The position numbers and the translations under genes are program-made. Of a DNA stretch of 64,000 nt, positions 47,952 to 57,233 are shown one piece after another. Position 1 is the first letter of the stretch. Every line of letters starts with the position of its first letter. The notes beneath the pieces are model-generated. The model had not been told where the DNA came from, did no database searches, and was given only the letters and a program-made list of their open reading frames with translations. The DNA comes from Cognatundibacterium griseum (GTDB lineage: Bacteria; Pseudomonadota; Gammaproteobacteria; Burkholderiales; Burkholderiaceae_D). The stretch lies in NCBI RefSeq assembly GCF_014284195.1, contig NZ_JACOGC010000002.1, forward strand, positions 434,001 through 498,000. The letters run 5' to 3'.

Positions 47952-48848
47952 ATGTGGCAAGGAGTCATTCCCGCGGTCACCACCAAATTTACTCCGGACG
48001 ATGCGCTGGATTTGAAGGAGATGGAACGTTGCTTTGATTATCTGATGCAGGCGGGCTGCGACGGCTTAATTGCCTGCGGCTCTCTGGGTGAGGGGCCGTT
48101 GCTTTCTCATGCGGAACGGATTGAAGTCTTGAAGCTGGCAAAACAAGTTGCCGGACATCGTCCCGCGCTGCTGACCGTGGCAGAGGCGGCAACCCGGGAC
48201 GCCTGTGTGCTGGCGGAGAAGGCGGCGCACGCTGGCGCTGACGGTCTGATGGTGGTGCCTGGTACGATTTATCACAGCAATCACCGGGAAACGGTAACCG
48301 CATTGCGCGCGGTTGCGGCGGCAGCTGATCTGCCGGTCATGATCTACTCAAACCGGCTGGCTTACCGGGTCGACGTCACAACCGATATGCTGGAAGAACT
48401 GGCCGACGATGCGCGGTTTGTGGCAGTCAAAGAATCTTCGGATGATATCCGCCGCACCACGGAAATTATCCGTCGCCTCGGGCGGCGTTACGATGTGCTG
48501 ACCGGCGTGGATAATCTGGCATTTGAAGCGCTGACGGCTGGGGCAGTTGGCTGGGTGGCAGGGCTGGCGGTTGCTTTTCCGCATGAGACGGTGGCGATTT
48601 TCCGTCTGATCCGGGGAGGACGTTATGCGGAGGCGCTGGAGATCTACCGCTGGTTCAGACCTTTGCTGGATCTGGATGTATCCACCTATCTGGTACAGAA
48701 CATTAAACTGGTTGAGGCACTGGTGACGCAATCCAGTGAACGTGTCCGGGCACCGCGTCTGCCGCTGGATGGTGCGCAGCGGGAACGGGTGCTGGCCGTG
48801 GTGACTGAAGCATTGCGGCAGCGCCCGCAATTGCCGGATGTCGCCTGA
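47952..48848 (+). CDS. Dihydrodipicolinate synthase family aldolase/lyase
   Basis: A 298-aa (beta-alpha)8 enzyme of the DapA/NAL family. The Schiff-base Lys is in FVAVKESSDD and the catalytic Tyr in PVMIYSNR. The substrate loop is GSLGEG, not the GTTGE(S/G) of true DapA, so lysine synthesis is unlikely. Family alternatives include hydroxyproline-pathway deaminases, 5-dehydro-4-deoxyglucarate dehydratase and N-acetylneuraminate-type lyases. No pathway partner lies next to it. Confidence 0.75.
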   Translation: MWQGVIPAVTTKFTPDDALDLKEMERCFDYLMQAGCDGLIACGSLGEGPLLSHAERIEVLKLAKQVAGHRPALLTVAEAATRDACVLAEKAAHAGADGLMVVPGTIYHSNHRETVTALRAVAAAADLPVMIYSNRLAYRVDVTTDMLEELADDARFVAVKESSDDIRRTTEIIRRLGRRYDVLTGVDNLAFEALTAGAVGWVAGLAVAFPHETVAIFRLIRGGRYAEALEIYRWFRPLLDLDVSTYLVQNIKLVEALVTQSSERVRAPRLPLDGAQRERVLAVVTEALRQRPQLPDVA

Positions 48849-48928
48849 GTGCGTTACTCGGAAGTGATATGGATTGATGTTCGTTTTCAGCAGTGCTTTG
48901 CCGGTAAGGCGAAACTTGCCACGGCATC

Positions 48929-49564
48929 TCAGGGAGCCGTGGCAAGCTGAATCACGCGGTTGCGTAACGCGGTGAACACCGACCGCATTTCTGTTTTCTG
49001 CGCATGGCGATGGTAGCGGAACAGCATGATGCCTTCTACCTGAGCGACAATCAGCACGGCCCGCTGCATGTATTCTTCATCGCTGATATCTGGATTCATA
49101 CCGCGGATCAGCTTGTAAATGGCTTTGCGCTCACGGCTGATCATGGTATCCATCAGCTCCGAAGCAAAGTCATTGCGTGCTGCCAGCGCCCACAGTTCAA
49201 AAAACAGGCCATGCGTCAGCGGGTCGGTTAATTCTTCCAGAAACATATCAATCGCCGAGCCCAGCTGCATCACGCGTGAAGTGGCTGCTGCAGGATGGGT
49301 GATGTGATCGAGTTTTTCCTGAAAAGTATTCATCGTCATCAGCAGCACGGCTTCAATCAGCAGGTCTTTGCTCTGGTAGTAATGCTGAACATTGCTTAAG
49401 CTGATGCCAACCTGCGTGGCGACCTTGCGCATGGACAATCCGGCATATCCTTCCGTTGCAAAAATTGTGCGTGCCGCAGACAGAATGGCATTCACTCTTT
49501 CCATGCCTTTTTCTGTGGTGTTGGACAGCTTGCTTTTCAGCGAGGTTTGCAGGGCGTCGGGCAT
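48929..49564 (-). CDS. TetR-family transcriptional regulator
   Basis: A 211-aa regulator. The helix-turn-helix is GLSMRKVATQVGISLSNVQHYYQSKDLLIEAVL (about 42-74). The C-terminal ligand domain is not recognisable by eye. It is divergent from the thiolase-acyl-CoA dehydrogenase-racemase operon, whose promoter carries repeated GGTTGACC elements. It probably represses that operon and responds to an acyl-CoA, by analogy with other TetR regulators of beta-oxidation. Confidence 0.82.
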   Translation of the reverse strand: MPDALQTSLKSKLSNTTEKGMERVNAILSAARTIFATEGYAGLSMRKVATQVGISLSNVQHYYQSKDLLIEAVLLMTMNTFQEKLDHITHPAAATSRVMQLGSAIDMFLEELTDPLTHGLFFELWALAARNDFASELMDTMISRERKAIYKLIRGMNPDISDEEYMQRAVLIVAQVEGIMLFRYHRHAQKTEMRSVFTALRNRVIQLATAP

Positions 49565-49608
49565 GGCGGGTGCCAGTGATTGCGGAGGGTGAAATTATCC
49601 CACAGTTG

Positions 49609-49662
49609 TTGACAAATAGTACGGTTGACCTATAATTTTTGTCTGTTGGTCGGTTGACCTAT
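49609..49662 (+). promoter_or_regulatory. Strong sigma-70 promoter with embedded TetR-type operator repeats
   Basis: TTGACA (49609-49614), 16 bp, TATAAT (49631-49636) is a fully consensus promoter reading toward the thiolase. The 12-bp direct repeat CGGTTGACCTAT occurs at 49622-49633, inside the promoter, and at 49651-49662, just past the predicted start site. The second copy sits in GGTC-GGTT-GACC, an inverted repeat. This layout suits tight repression by the adjacent TetR protein. Confidence 0.7.
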
Positions 49663-49826
49663 TTTTTGTGTTTGTTTAAATCTTTGCAGAACTTGCGCAA
49701 TATTGTGCGGTTCAGGCGGGATGTCGTGAACCGGGCATCTGGCCCGGCCAGGGTGAAACAGAAGCAATAACGCCGGGGCAGTTTTGTGTGAGCTCTGATC
49801 AGATAATTATTTATTCCGGAGACAGT

Positions 49827-51011
49827 ATGAATCAGCGAGTTTATGTGTGCGGGGTCGGTATGATCCCTTTTGCCAAGCCAGGCACCAGCGCCAGTTATGA
49901 TCAGATGGGGGCTAGCGCAGCGCGGCTGGCGCTGCAGGATGCCGGACTCACGTATGCCGCGATTCAACAGGCGTATGCCGGCTATGTGTATGGCGACTCG
50001 ACTGCGGGACAAAAGGCTTTGTATCAGGTTGGTATGACGGGTATTCCGGTGGTGAATGTGAATAACAATTGTTCGACCGGATCGACGGCGTTGTTTCTGG
50101 CGCGTCAGGCGGTTGCCAGCGGTGCGGCCGATTGCGTGCTGGTGCTTGGTTTTGAGCAGATGAGCCCGGGGGCGCTGGGATCGGTATTCCAGGACAGGCC
50201 CAGCCCGTTTGATGCTTTTGATGCGGTGACCGACAAGTTGGTCGGCATGTCGCAGATTCCGCTGGCATTGCGTTATTTCGGCGGTGCCGGTTTATCGCAT
50301 ATGCAGAAATTTGGTACGCCGCTGGCCTCTTTTGCCAAAATCCGGGCGAAAGCCAGCCGCCATGCGGCGAATAATCCGCTGGCCTTGTTTCGTAAGATTG
50401 TCAGCACGGAAGACGTGCTGGATGCGCCGGTTATCTGGCCCGGCGTCATGACCCGTCTGATGGCCTGTCCGCCGACCTGCGGTGCCGCCGCTGCGGTACT
50501 GGTGTCTGAAAAATTCGCGCAGGCGCATCAGCTGAACCGGCAGGTTTATATCGCCGGGCAGGCGATGACGACCGACACGCCGGAAACGTTTGAATCGGAC
50601 GACATGATGCAGGTCGTCGGTTACGGTATGAGCCAGCGCGCAGCAGCGCAGGTCTATGCGCAGACCGGCATCGGGCCGGATGAACTGGATGTGGTCGAGT
50701 TGCACGACTGTTTTGCACACAATGAACTGATTACCTATGAAGCGCTCGGGTTATGTGCCGAGGGCGGTGCCGAGAAATTTATTGATGATGGTGACAATAC
50801 CTATGGCGGCAAGGTGGTGACCAATCCTTCCGGCGGCCTGCTGTCGAAAGGACATCCGCTGGGTGCGACCGGGCTGGCGCAATGCTACGAACTGACCCAT
50901 CAGCTGCGTGGTACGGCAGAGGCGCGCCAGGTCAGCGGCGCAAAGATCGCGTTGCAGCACAATCTGGGTCTTGGCGGCGCCTGCGTCGTCACCATGTACC
51001 GTCAGTCCTGA
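49827..51011 (+). CDS. Thiolase / lipid-transfer protein (SCP-x type)
   Basis: A 394-aa thiolase from the ATG behind GGAGACAGT. The acyl-accepting Cys82 is in NNNCSTGSTALF; VELHDCFAHNE supplies a catalytic His and SKGHPLGATG the C-terminal His motif. The sequence belongs to the SCP-x/non-specific lipid-transfer branch, which cleaves 3-oxoacyl-CoAs with 2-methyl branches, such as sterol side chains or pristanic-type acids. With the racemase and dehydrogenase downstream it supports branched acyl-CoA breakdown. Confidence 0.85.
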   Translation: MNQRVYVCGVGMIPFAKPGTSASYDQMGASAARLALQDAGLTYAAIQQAYAGYVYGDSTAGQKALYQVGMTGIPVVNVNNNCSTGSTALFLARQAVASGAADCVLVLGFEQMSPGALGSVFQDRPSPFDAFDAVTDKLVGMSQIPLALRYFGGAGLSHMQKFGTPLASFAKIRAKASRHAANNPLALFRKIVSTEDVLDAPVIWPGVMTRLMACPPTCGAAAAVLVSEKFAQAHQLNRQVYIAGQAMTTDTPETFESDDMMQVVGYGMSQRAAAQVYAQTGIGPDELDVVELHDCFAHNELITYEALGLCAEGGAEKFIDDGDNTYGGKVVTNPSGGLLSKGHPLGATGLAQCYELTHQLRGTAEARQVSGAKIALQHNLGLGGACVVTMYRQS

Positions 51012-51029
51012 TCAGAAAGCGAGTACGTC

Positions 51030-52172
51030 ATGCACTACACTTCACCCTGGATGAATGCTGAACTGGAAGGTTTCCGCGATGCGATACGGCGGTTTGTCGC
51101 GGCCGAAGTCGCACCGCATCAGGAGCGCTGGAGTCAGCAACAGCATGTGGATCGCGAACTCTGGCACAAGGGCGGCGAAATGGGCATGCTGCTGGCCGAT
51201 ATTCCGGTGGAATACGGCGGCTCCGGCGGCAGCTTTGCGCATCAGGCTGTCGTTTTTGAAGAACTGACCTATGCCGGAGATATGGCTTTCGGCATTCATG
51301 TTCACGCCATAGTCGCGCATTACATCCTGAATCAGGGAACCGAAGCGCAGAAACAAAAATACCTGCCTCTGCTGGCCAGCGGAGAGATGGTGGCAGCGAT
51401 TGCGATGTCGGAGCCGGGTGCCGGGTCGGATCTGAAAGGCATTCGCAGTACCGCCCTGCGCAGTGAAGCAGGTTACCGGATCAATGGATCGAAAATTTTT
51501 ATTTCAAATGGTTACCTGGCAGACCTGATCGTGGTGGTTGCCAAGACTTCGCCCGACGCCGGAGCGAAAGGCATCTCGCTGATGCTGGTGGAAACCCGGA
51601 ATTGTCCTGGTTTTAAAGTGGGCCGGATTTTGGAAAAAATTGGACAAAAAGGGCAGGATACCTGCGAGCTGTTTTTTGATGATGTCCTGGTGCCGGCAGA
51701 TGCCGTGCTCGGTGGTGTTGAGGGGGAGGGATTTCGCCAGCTGATGACGGAATTGCCTTATGAGCGCACGATACTCGGCGTTTCCGCAGTAGCGGCGATC
51801 GAGCGCGCCTTGCAGCTCACCGTCGAGCATGTCCGCCAGCGCAAGGCATTTGGACAGGCGCTGATCGAGATGCAGAATACCCGCTTTGTGCTGGCAGAAA
51901 TCAAGACCGAGGCGACGATTGCGCGCACTTTCATCGACCGCTGCATCGCCGACATGATGGAAGGCCGCATGGATACCGAGCTGGCGTCGATGGCCAAATA
52001 CTGGCTGTCCGATCTGCAATGCAAGGTGATCGACCAGTGTCTGCAATTGTTCGGCGGCTACGGTTATATGCTGGAATACCCGATTGCCCGCATGTATGCC
52101 GATGCCCGTGTGCAAAGGATTTACGGCGGCGCGAATGAAATCATGAAAGAGATCATTGCCCGTTCGCTGTAA
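51030..52172 (+). CDS. Acyl-CoA dehydrogenase (LCAD/IVD type)
   Basis: A 380-aa flavoenzyme, 18 bp after the thiolase. AIAMSEPGAGSDLKGI is the acyl-CoA dehydrogenase signature and RIYGGANEIMKEIIAR the C-terminal FAD region. The MCAD-position Glu is absent (Gly in RIYGGA); the base is probably Glu245 in LPYERT, as in long-chain and isovaleryl-CoA dehydrogenases. It would perform the first oxidation step of acyl-CoA breakdown and pass electrons to ETF. Confidence 0.85.
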   Translation: MHYTSPWMNAELEGFRDAIRRFVAAEVAPHQERWSQQQHVDRELWHKGGEMGMLLADIPVEYGGSGGSFAHQAVVFEELTYAGDMAFGIHVHAIVAHYILNQGTEAQKQKYLPLLASGEMVAAIAMSEPGAGSDLKGIRSTALRSEAGYRINGSKIFISNGYLADLIVVVAKTSPDAGAKGISLMLVETRNCPGFKVGRILEKIGQKGQDTCELFFDDVLVPADAVLGGVEGEGFRQLMTELPYERTILGVSAVAAIERALQLTVEHVRQRKAFGQALIEMQNTRFVLAEIKTEATIARTFIDRCIADMMEGRMDTELASMAKYWLSDLQCKVIDQCLQLFGGYGYMLEYPIARMYADARVQRIYGGANEIMKEIIARSL

Positions 52173-52229
52173 GCCGGTTTGCGGACAAGCGGATGAATCA
52201 GTGCAGTTGCCAATGAATGGAGATCAGGC

Positions 52230-53369
52230 ATGAGTGGACCATTAAGCGGAATCCGGATCATTGAAATGGTCGGGCTGGGCCCTTGTCCGTTTGCGGGCAT
52301 GATGTTGGCTGACATGGGGGCGGAAGTGATCCGCATTGATCGTCCGGTGCGCCCGGGCGAAAATAATCCGTTTCCGATGCTGGGTACTGCCTGCGATGTG
52401 ATGGCACGCGGGCGGCGCTCGCTGGCGCTGGATCTGAAGCAGCCGGAATCGGTACAGGTGCTGCTGGAACTGGTGACGAAAGCGGATGCGCTGATCGAAG
52501 GATTCCGCCCCGGTGTGATGGAGCGGCTGGGACTGGGGCCCGATGTCTGCCAGCAGCATAATCCGCGTCTGGTGTATGGCCGCATCACCGGCTGGGGGCA
52601 GGATGGGCCGCTGGCGCAGGCTGCCGGACATGACCTGAACTATATCGCTCTCAGCGGCATGCTGCATGCCATGGGCCGGCCAGACGGGCCGCCGCCGCCG
52701 CCACTGAATCTGGTCGGTGACTTTGGCGGCGGCGCCATGATGTTGGCATTCGGCGTGGTTTGCGCATTACTGGAGGCCAGGCAATCCGGCAAAGGGCAGG
52801 TGATTGATGCCGCTATGGTTGATGGCACGGCGTTGCTGGGCGCGATGCTGTATGGCTTTCGCGCTTATGGCGCATGGCATGATCAGCGCGGCGCCAATCT
52901 GCTGGATGGTGGCGCACATTTTTACGATACCTATACCTGTGCGGATGGTAAATTCATCTCGGTCGGCGCGATCGAGCCACAGTTCTACGCACTGCTGCTG
53001 AAATCAGCCGGAGTCACTGACCCGGCTTTTCAACAGCAGATGTCAGTCGCTGCCTGGCCTGAACTGAAACAAAAGCTCGGCGCAATTTTTGCCAGCCGCA
53101 GCCGGGCCGAATGGTGCGCCATCATGGAAGGAACCGATATCTGTTTTGCGCCGGTGCTGGACATGGGCGAGGCGCCATCCCATCCGCATAATCAGCAACG
53201 CCGGAACTTCACCGAGGTCGCAGGCGTGGTTCAGCCGGCACCGGCACCGCGCTTCAGCCGGACGCCAGCGCAGATCAGCAGACCTCCGGCCAAGCCGGGC
53301 GAACAGAGTGCAGAAATCCTGCGTGACTGGGGTATCCCCGCCGCGCTGGCTGTTGCTGTGCTGCGCTGA
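52230..53369 (+). CDS. Alpha-methylacyl-CoA racemase (CoA-transferase III fold)
   Basis: A 379-aa family III protein. Catalytic residues of AMACR/MCR are all visible: His134 in [12 protein letters not shown], Asp164 in GDFGGGAM and Glu249 in [10 protein letters not shown]. The N-terminal [25 protein letters not shown] is also AMACR-like rather than CoA-transferase-like. The enzyme interconverts 2R- and 2S-methylacyl-CoA so that the dehydrogenase can act. It ends the thiolase-dehydrogenase-racemase operon; a hydratase and a 3-hydroxyacyl-CoA dehydrogenase are missing and must lie elsewhere. Confidence 0.88.
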   Translation: MSGPLSGIRIIEMVGLGPCPFAGMMLADMGAEVIRIDRPVRPGENNPFPMLGTACDVMARGRRSLALDLKQPESVQVLLELVTKADALIEGFRPGVMERLGLGPDVCQQHNPRLVYGRITGWGQDGPLAQAAGHDLNYIALSGMLHAMGRPDGPPPPPLNLVGDFGGGAMMLAFGVVCALLEARQSGKGQVIDAAMVDGTALLGAMLYGFRAYGAWHDQRGANLLDGGAHFYDTYTCADGKFISVGAIEPQFYALLLKSAGVTDPAFQQQMSVAAWPELKQKLGAIFASRSRAEWCAIMEGTDICFAPVLDMGEAPSHPHNQQRRNFTEVAGVVQPAPAPRFSRTPAQISRPPAKPGEQSAEILRDWGIPAALAVAVLR

Positions 53370-53756
53370 GCGTTGCTCTGGTTTTTTTAGGGGAGTATCC
53401 GTTAAAAATGCCTGATTCCCCAAATTAATAAAGGCTGATGAAATATACTCCCCGGGAGTATATTTTTATGTCATTTTAAATTCCAACCCGTCTCGCTGCC
53501 AGAGTGCTGTGCAGCGTGTCCTGACAGATAAAATGCCTTTGCGTGCAATCTTTGGCGACATGCCGTTTGCGGATGATAATTTCCTGTGACGGTTTGGGAA
53601 TCTTGAATATTCTCCGGAATTTTGATGGTGAGGAACTTTAGCTGCCCCGCATCAGACCAAATCATTACAATCAATTCTGACCGGGTTCTTTGCACGGGGT
53701 TGGCAAACTAGTCCGGAAAATCATACTTCATACAATGAAAACAGGGAGAAAAGTTC
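53370..53756. other. Intergenic region before the amidohydrolase
   Basis: 387 bp with no convincing gene. It holds a half-site GGGGAGTAT at 53390-53398 and the 21-bp palindrome at 53443-53463. A GCTGATGAAATATA stretch just before the palindrome recalls GCTGATATCAAGGAAATATA in the nnrS upstream region. Confidence 0.5.
53443..53463. promoter_or_regulatory. 21-bp palindrome ATATACT-N7-AGTATAT, second copy
   Basis: Arms ATATACT and AGTATAT flank CCCCGGG, so ten bases on each side pair perfectly around the central C. It is the same operator design as at 5126-5146. A half-site lies 44 bp upstream. It is 293 bp before the amidohydrolase start and 73 bp after the racemase stop. Confidence 0.55.
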
Positions 53757-56700
53757 ATGCGTATATCCAGGCTCATGCCAGTCGCCATGGCGGTGATGTT
53801 GTGCTTCCCGGTGTTTGCTGCGACAAGCGTGAAGGATACGCAGCGAGCACAGGATACGGCGGGCAGCGAAAAGAAAGCCGACAACGAAAAAAAGAAATGG
53901 GATGTGAACCATCCGCCCGGTGATGCGCAAACCGTGCAAATCGATACCCATACCGGCACCTGGATGAGCGTGGACATCAGTCCGGACGGGAAGCAGATCG
54001 TGTTTGATCTGCTGGGTGACATCTACACCTTGCCGGTCAGCGGCGGTGAGGCAAAGTCCCTGACACATTCGATTGCATGGGAAATGCAGCCGCGTTTTTC
54101 TCCTGACGGCAAACACATTGCGTTCATGTCGGATGCTGCTGGTGGTGATAATGTCTGGGTCATGAATGCCGACGGCAACGATGCCCATGCTGTGACCAAA
54201 GAAGATTTCCGCCTGCTGAATAATCCGGTCTGGCATCCCGATGGCAATTATATTGCGGCACGCAAGCATTACAGCGGTACGCGTTCACTGGGCTCCGGTG
54301 AAATCTGGTTGTATCACACCAGCGGTGGCGCTGGCGTGCAACTGAACGAAAAACCGAACTGGCAGAAAGATCTGGGCGAACCTGCGTTTTCTCCCGATGG
54401 ACGTTATGTCTATTATTCGCAGGACACCACGGGCGGTACGGCATTTGAATACAACAAAGATTCCAACGGCCAGATTTACCAGATTTTCCGCCAGGATTTG
54501 CAGGACGGTAAAGTCAAAGCCATCGTCAGCGGCCCTGGCGGTGCGGTAAGGCCCGTGCCATCGCCGGATGGAAAGTATCTGGCCTTTGTGCGGCGAGTCC
54601 GTAATCAGTCCACCTTGTTCCTCAAAAATTTAGAGACCGGCGAAGAGCGCGCTGCCTGGCCGGAGCTGGAACGCGATATGCAGGAAGCCTGGGCGATTCA
54701 CGGTGTGTATCCTGCGTTTGCCTGGATGCCGGGCAGCAAGGAAATCGTGGTCTGGGCCAAAGGAAAAATCTGGCGGCTGGACCCGTTTTCCGGCGCGGCA
54801 AAAGAGATTCCGTTTCATGTGAAGGATACGCGCGAAGTACGGCCTGCATTGCGCTTCCCGCACGACGTTGCGCCGGACAAGTTTGACGTGCACCAGTTAC
54901 GCTGGGTGAATGTCTCTCCGGCAGGTGACCGCGTTGTGTACTCGGCGCTGGGACATTTGTATATTCGCGATCTGCCGTCCGGCATACCACGCCGGCTCAC
55001 ACAGCAGAATACGCATTTTGAATATTTCCCAAGCTTTTCGCGGGATGGCAAACAGGTCGTGTTCTCAAGCTGGGACGATACCCAGCTGGGTTCAGTGCGT
55101 TTGCTGGATATCGCCAGCGGCAAGGAAACGCTGCTGACCAGGACGCCCGGCAAATACACGCATGCCAGAATGTCGCCCGATGGCAAACAGGTCGTGTTTG
55201 TCAAAGCAAAAGGCGGTTACCTGACAACGCCGTGGTATGGCATGGATACCGGCGTCTATGTGGTCAGTACGGATGGCAAGCAGGCACCGCGCTTGCTGAC
55301 AGAAGAGGGCAGCGCACCGCAATTCGGCAAAGACAGTTCTGCCGTTTACGTCAGCCGCACCAAGTATTCCGGCGAAGTCGACTGGACGACTTCACTGGTC
55401 AGGATATCGCTGGACGGCACGCCGGAACAGGCAGTCGCTAAAAGCGAGTTTGCCGGTGAATTTGCGCTTTCGCCAGACGGTGAATGGCTGGCATTTGGCG
55501 AACGCTTCCATGCGTATGTAACGCCGCTGCCGCTCGCCGGTAAGCCGGTTACCATCGGCCAGAAAATGGATGCGCTCCCCGTCAAACAGCTGGATGTGAA
55601 TGCTGGCCAGTATCTGCACTGGTCCGGCGATAGCCAGAAAATTTATTTCTCCCTGGGTGATGAGCTGTTTGCCCGTGATCTGAAAGATGCTTTTTCCTTT
55701 GTGCCCGGCGCTCCGGCAGAGCTGCCTAAATTTAGTGAAAATGGTTTGAAGATCGGTTTTGCGGAAAAGGCAGATCAGCCGCATGGTCTTACCGTCATTT
55801 CCGGTGCCAGGATCGTGACCATGAAAGGTGATGAGGTGATTGAAGATGGCCGCATTCTGATCAAAGACAATCGCATCCAGCAAGTTGGTCCTGCTTCAGC
55901 GATCACGATTCCGGCAGGCGCAACAGTGGTCGATGCCAAAGGAAAAACCGTCTTGCCGGGACTGGTGGATGTGCACTGGCATGGCGGTATGGGAGAGAGC
56001 GGCATTATTCCGCAGCAGAGCTGGATTGATTATGCTTCGCTGGCATTCGGTGTGACGACTTTGCACGATCCTTCGAACGATACCAATGAAATTTTCAGTC
56101 ACAGCGAAATGCAAAAAGCGGGCTTGGTCGTTGCGCCGAGGATTTTCTCGACCGGCACCATCCTGTACGGTGCGAAAGGGAATTTCAGTGCGGTCGTCAA
56201 TAATCTGGATGATGCGCTGACACATCTGAAACGTCTGAAGGCGGCAGGCGCAATCTCGGTCAAGAGCTATAACCAGCCGCGCCGCGAACAGCGTCAGCAG
56301 ATTCTGGAAGCGGCACGCCAGACCGGCATGATGGTGGTGCCGGAGGGTGGTTCGCTGTTTGAGCACAATATGACCATGGTGGTCGATGGCCACACCGGTG
56401 TGGAACACGCGCTGCCGGTAGAAAAAGTGTATGACGACGTTACGCAGCTGTGGTCGCAGACCAAGGTCGGCTATACACCAACGCTGGGTGTGGCGTATGG
56501 CGGGCTGGATGGCGAGCACTACTGGTATGCGCGTACCGATGTGTGGAAACATCCGCTGCTGTCGCGTTATGTGCCGCGTTCAGTGCTGGTTCCACGCAGC
56601 GTCCGCCGTGAAACGGCACCGGAAGAAGACTTCAATGTATTCCGTGCGGCTGCGGTGGCGAATGTGTTGCAGCAATCCGGCGTACCGGTCAATCTGGGGG

Positions 56701-57077
56701 CGCATGGCCAGCGTGAAGGGCTGGCTGCACACTGGGAAATGTGGACCATGGTGCGTGGCGGTATGACACCGCTGCAGGCTATCCGCAGCGCCACGATCAA
56801 TGGTGCCCGCTATCTGGGACTGGACAAGGACATCGGCTCGCTCGAAGCAGGCAAACTGGCTGACCTGATGATCGTTGATGGTGATGTGCTGAACGATATC
56901 CGCCAGTCAGATCGTGTGACACAGGTCATGCTCAATGGTCGTCTGTATGACACGGCCAGCATGAATGAAACCGGCTCTCATGCCAAAAAGCGCAAGCCTT
57001 TCTTTTTTGAAGGTTTGAATGGCAGCCATGTGCCGGTAGATGCCAATGAGTATTCTCATGGGCATGGCGGTGACTGA
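53757..57077 (+). CDS. Secreted TolB-like beta-propeller amidohydrolase
   Basis: A 1106-aa protein with a signal peptide (cleavage probably after FPVFA, near residue 22). Residues about 50-640 hold repeated PD40/TolB motifs (SPDGKQIVF, SPDGKHIAF, SPDGRYVYY, SRDGKQVVF, SPDGKQVVF), probably one or two beta-propellers. Residues about 690-1060 form an amidohydrolase with metal motif GLVDVHWHGG, a Lys in ISVKSYNQ, His in FEHNM and HTGVEH, and LGAHGQ. The C-terminus is His-rich (HGHGGD). Proteins of this layout are annotated as prolidase-like or imidazolonepropionase-like enzymes; the substrate is unknown. Confidence 0.82.
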   Translation: MRISRLMPVAMAVMLCFPVFAATSVKDTQRAQDTAGSEKKADNEKKKWDVNHPPGDAQTVQIDTHTGTWMSVDISPDGKQIVFDLLGDIYTLPVSGGEAKSLTHSIAWEMQPRFSPDGKHIAFMSDAAGGDNVWVMNADGNDAHAVTKEDFRLLNNPVWHPDGNYIAARKHYSGTRSLGSGEIWLYHTSGGAGVQLNEKPNWQKDLGEPAFSPDGRYVYYSQDTTGGTAFEYNKDSNGQIYQIFRQDLQDGKVKAIVSGPGGAVRPVPSPDGKYLAFVRRVRNQSTLFLKNLETGEERAAWPELERDMQEAWAIHGVYPAFAWMPGSKEIVVWAKGKIWRLDPFSGAAKEIPFHVKDTREVRPALRFPHDVAPDKFDVHQLRWVNVSPAGDRVVYSALGHLYIRDLPSGIPRRLTQQNTHFEYFPSFSRDGKQVVFSSWDDTQLGSVRLLDIASGKETLLTRTPGKYTHARMSPDGKQVVFVKAKGGYLTTPWYGMDTGVYVVSTDGKQAPRLLTEEGSAPQFGKDSSAVYVSRTKYSGEVDWTTSLVRISLDGTPEQAVAKSEFAGEFALSPDGEWLAFGERFHAYVTPLPLAGKPVTIGQKMDALPVKQLDVNAGQYLHWSGDSQKIYFSLGDELFARDLKDAFSFVPGAPAELPKFSENGLKIGFAEKADQPHGLTVISGARIVTMKGDEVIEDGRILIKDNRIQQVGPASAITIPAGATVVDAKGKTVLPGLVDVHWHGGMGESGIIPQQSWIDYASLAFGVTTLHDPSNDTNEIFSHSEMQKAGLVVAPRIFSTGTILYGAKGNFSAVVNNLDDALTHLKRLKAAGAISVKSYNQPRREQRQQILEAARQTGMMVVPEGGSLFEHNMTMVVDGHTGVEHALPVEKVYDDVTQLWSQTKVGYTPTLGVAYGGLDGEHYWYARTDVWKHPLLSRYVPRSVLVPRSVRRETAPEEDFNVFRAAAVANVLQQSGVPVNLGAHGQREGLAAHWEMWTMVRGGMTPLQAIRSATINGARYLGLDKDIGSLEAGKLADLMIVDGDVLNDIRQSDRVTQVMLNGRLYDTASMNETGSHAKKRKPFFFEGLNGSHVPVDANEYSHGHGGD

Positions 57078-57166
57078 TCCGGGTCGCTGCCGATTATCCC
57101 TGCCTGCCAGTCAATGCCAGTGGTGATGTTCATGACTGCTGGCAGGCGCCGGAAAACAATGAAAAG

Positions 57167-57206
57167 AAAAAAGCCCTGCATCAGACATCTGACGCAGGGC
57201 TTTTTT
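57167..57206. terminator. Bidirectional terminator between amidohydrolase and SCO genes
   Basis: A6-GCCCTGC and GCAGGGC-T6 flank an inner CAG/CTG stem. The A-run and T-run on either side allow termination on both strands, matching the convergent genes. Confidence 0.92.
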
Positions 57207-57233
57207 AACGATGTGTATTGACAGTTTGTGTCG

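Noticed and set aside
52230-53369. Annotation as a formyl- or carnitine-type CoA-transferase
   Set aside because: The His/Asp/Glu triad and N-terminal GLGPCPF motif fit alpha-methylacyl-CoA racemase better.
53471-53695. Small minus-strand open frame in the region before the amidohydrolase
   Set aside because: No ribosome site, no recognisable domain and unusual composition; it overlaps the regulatory region.
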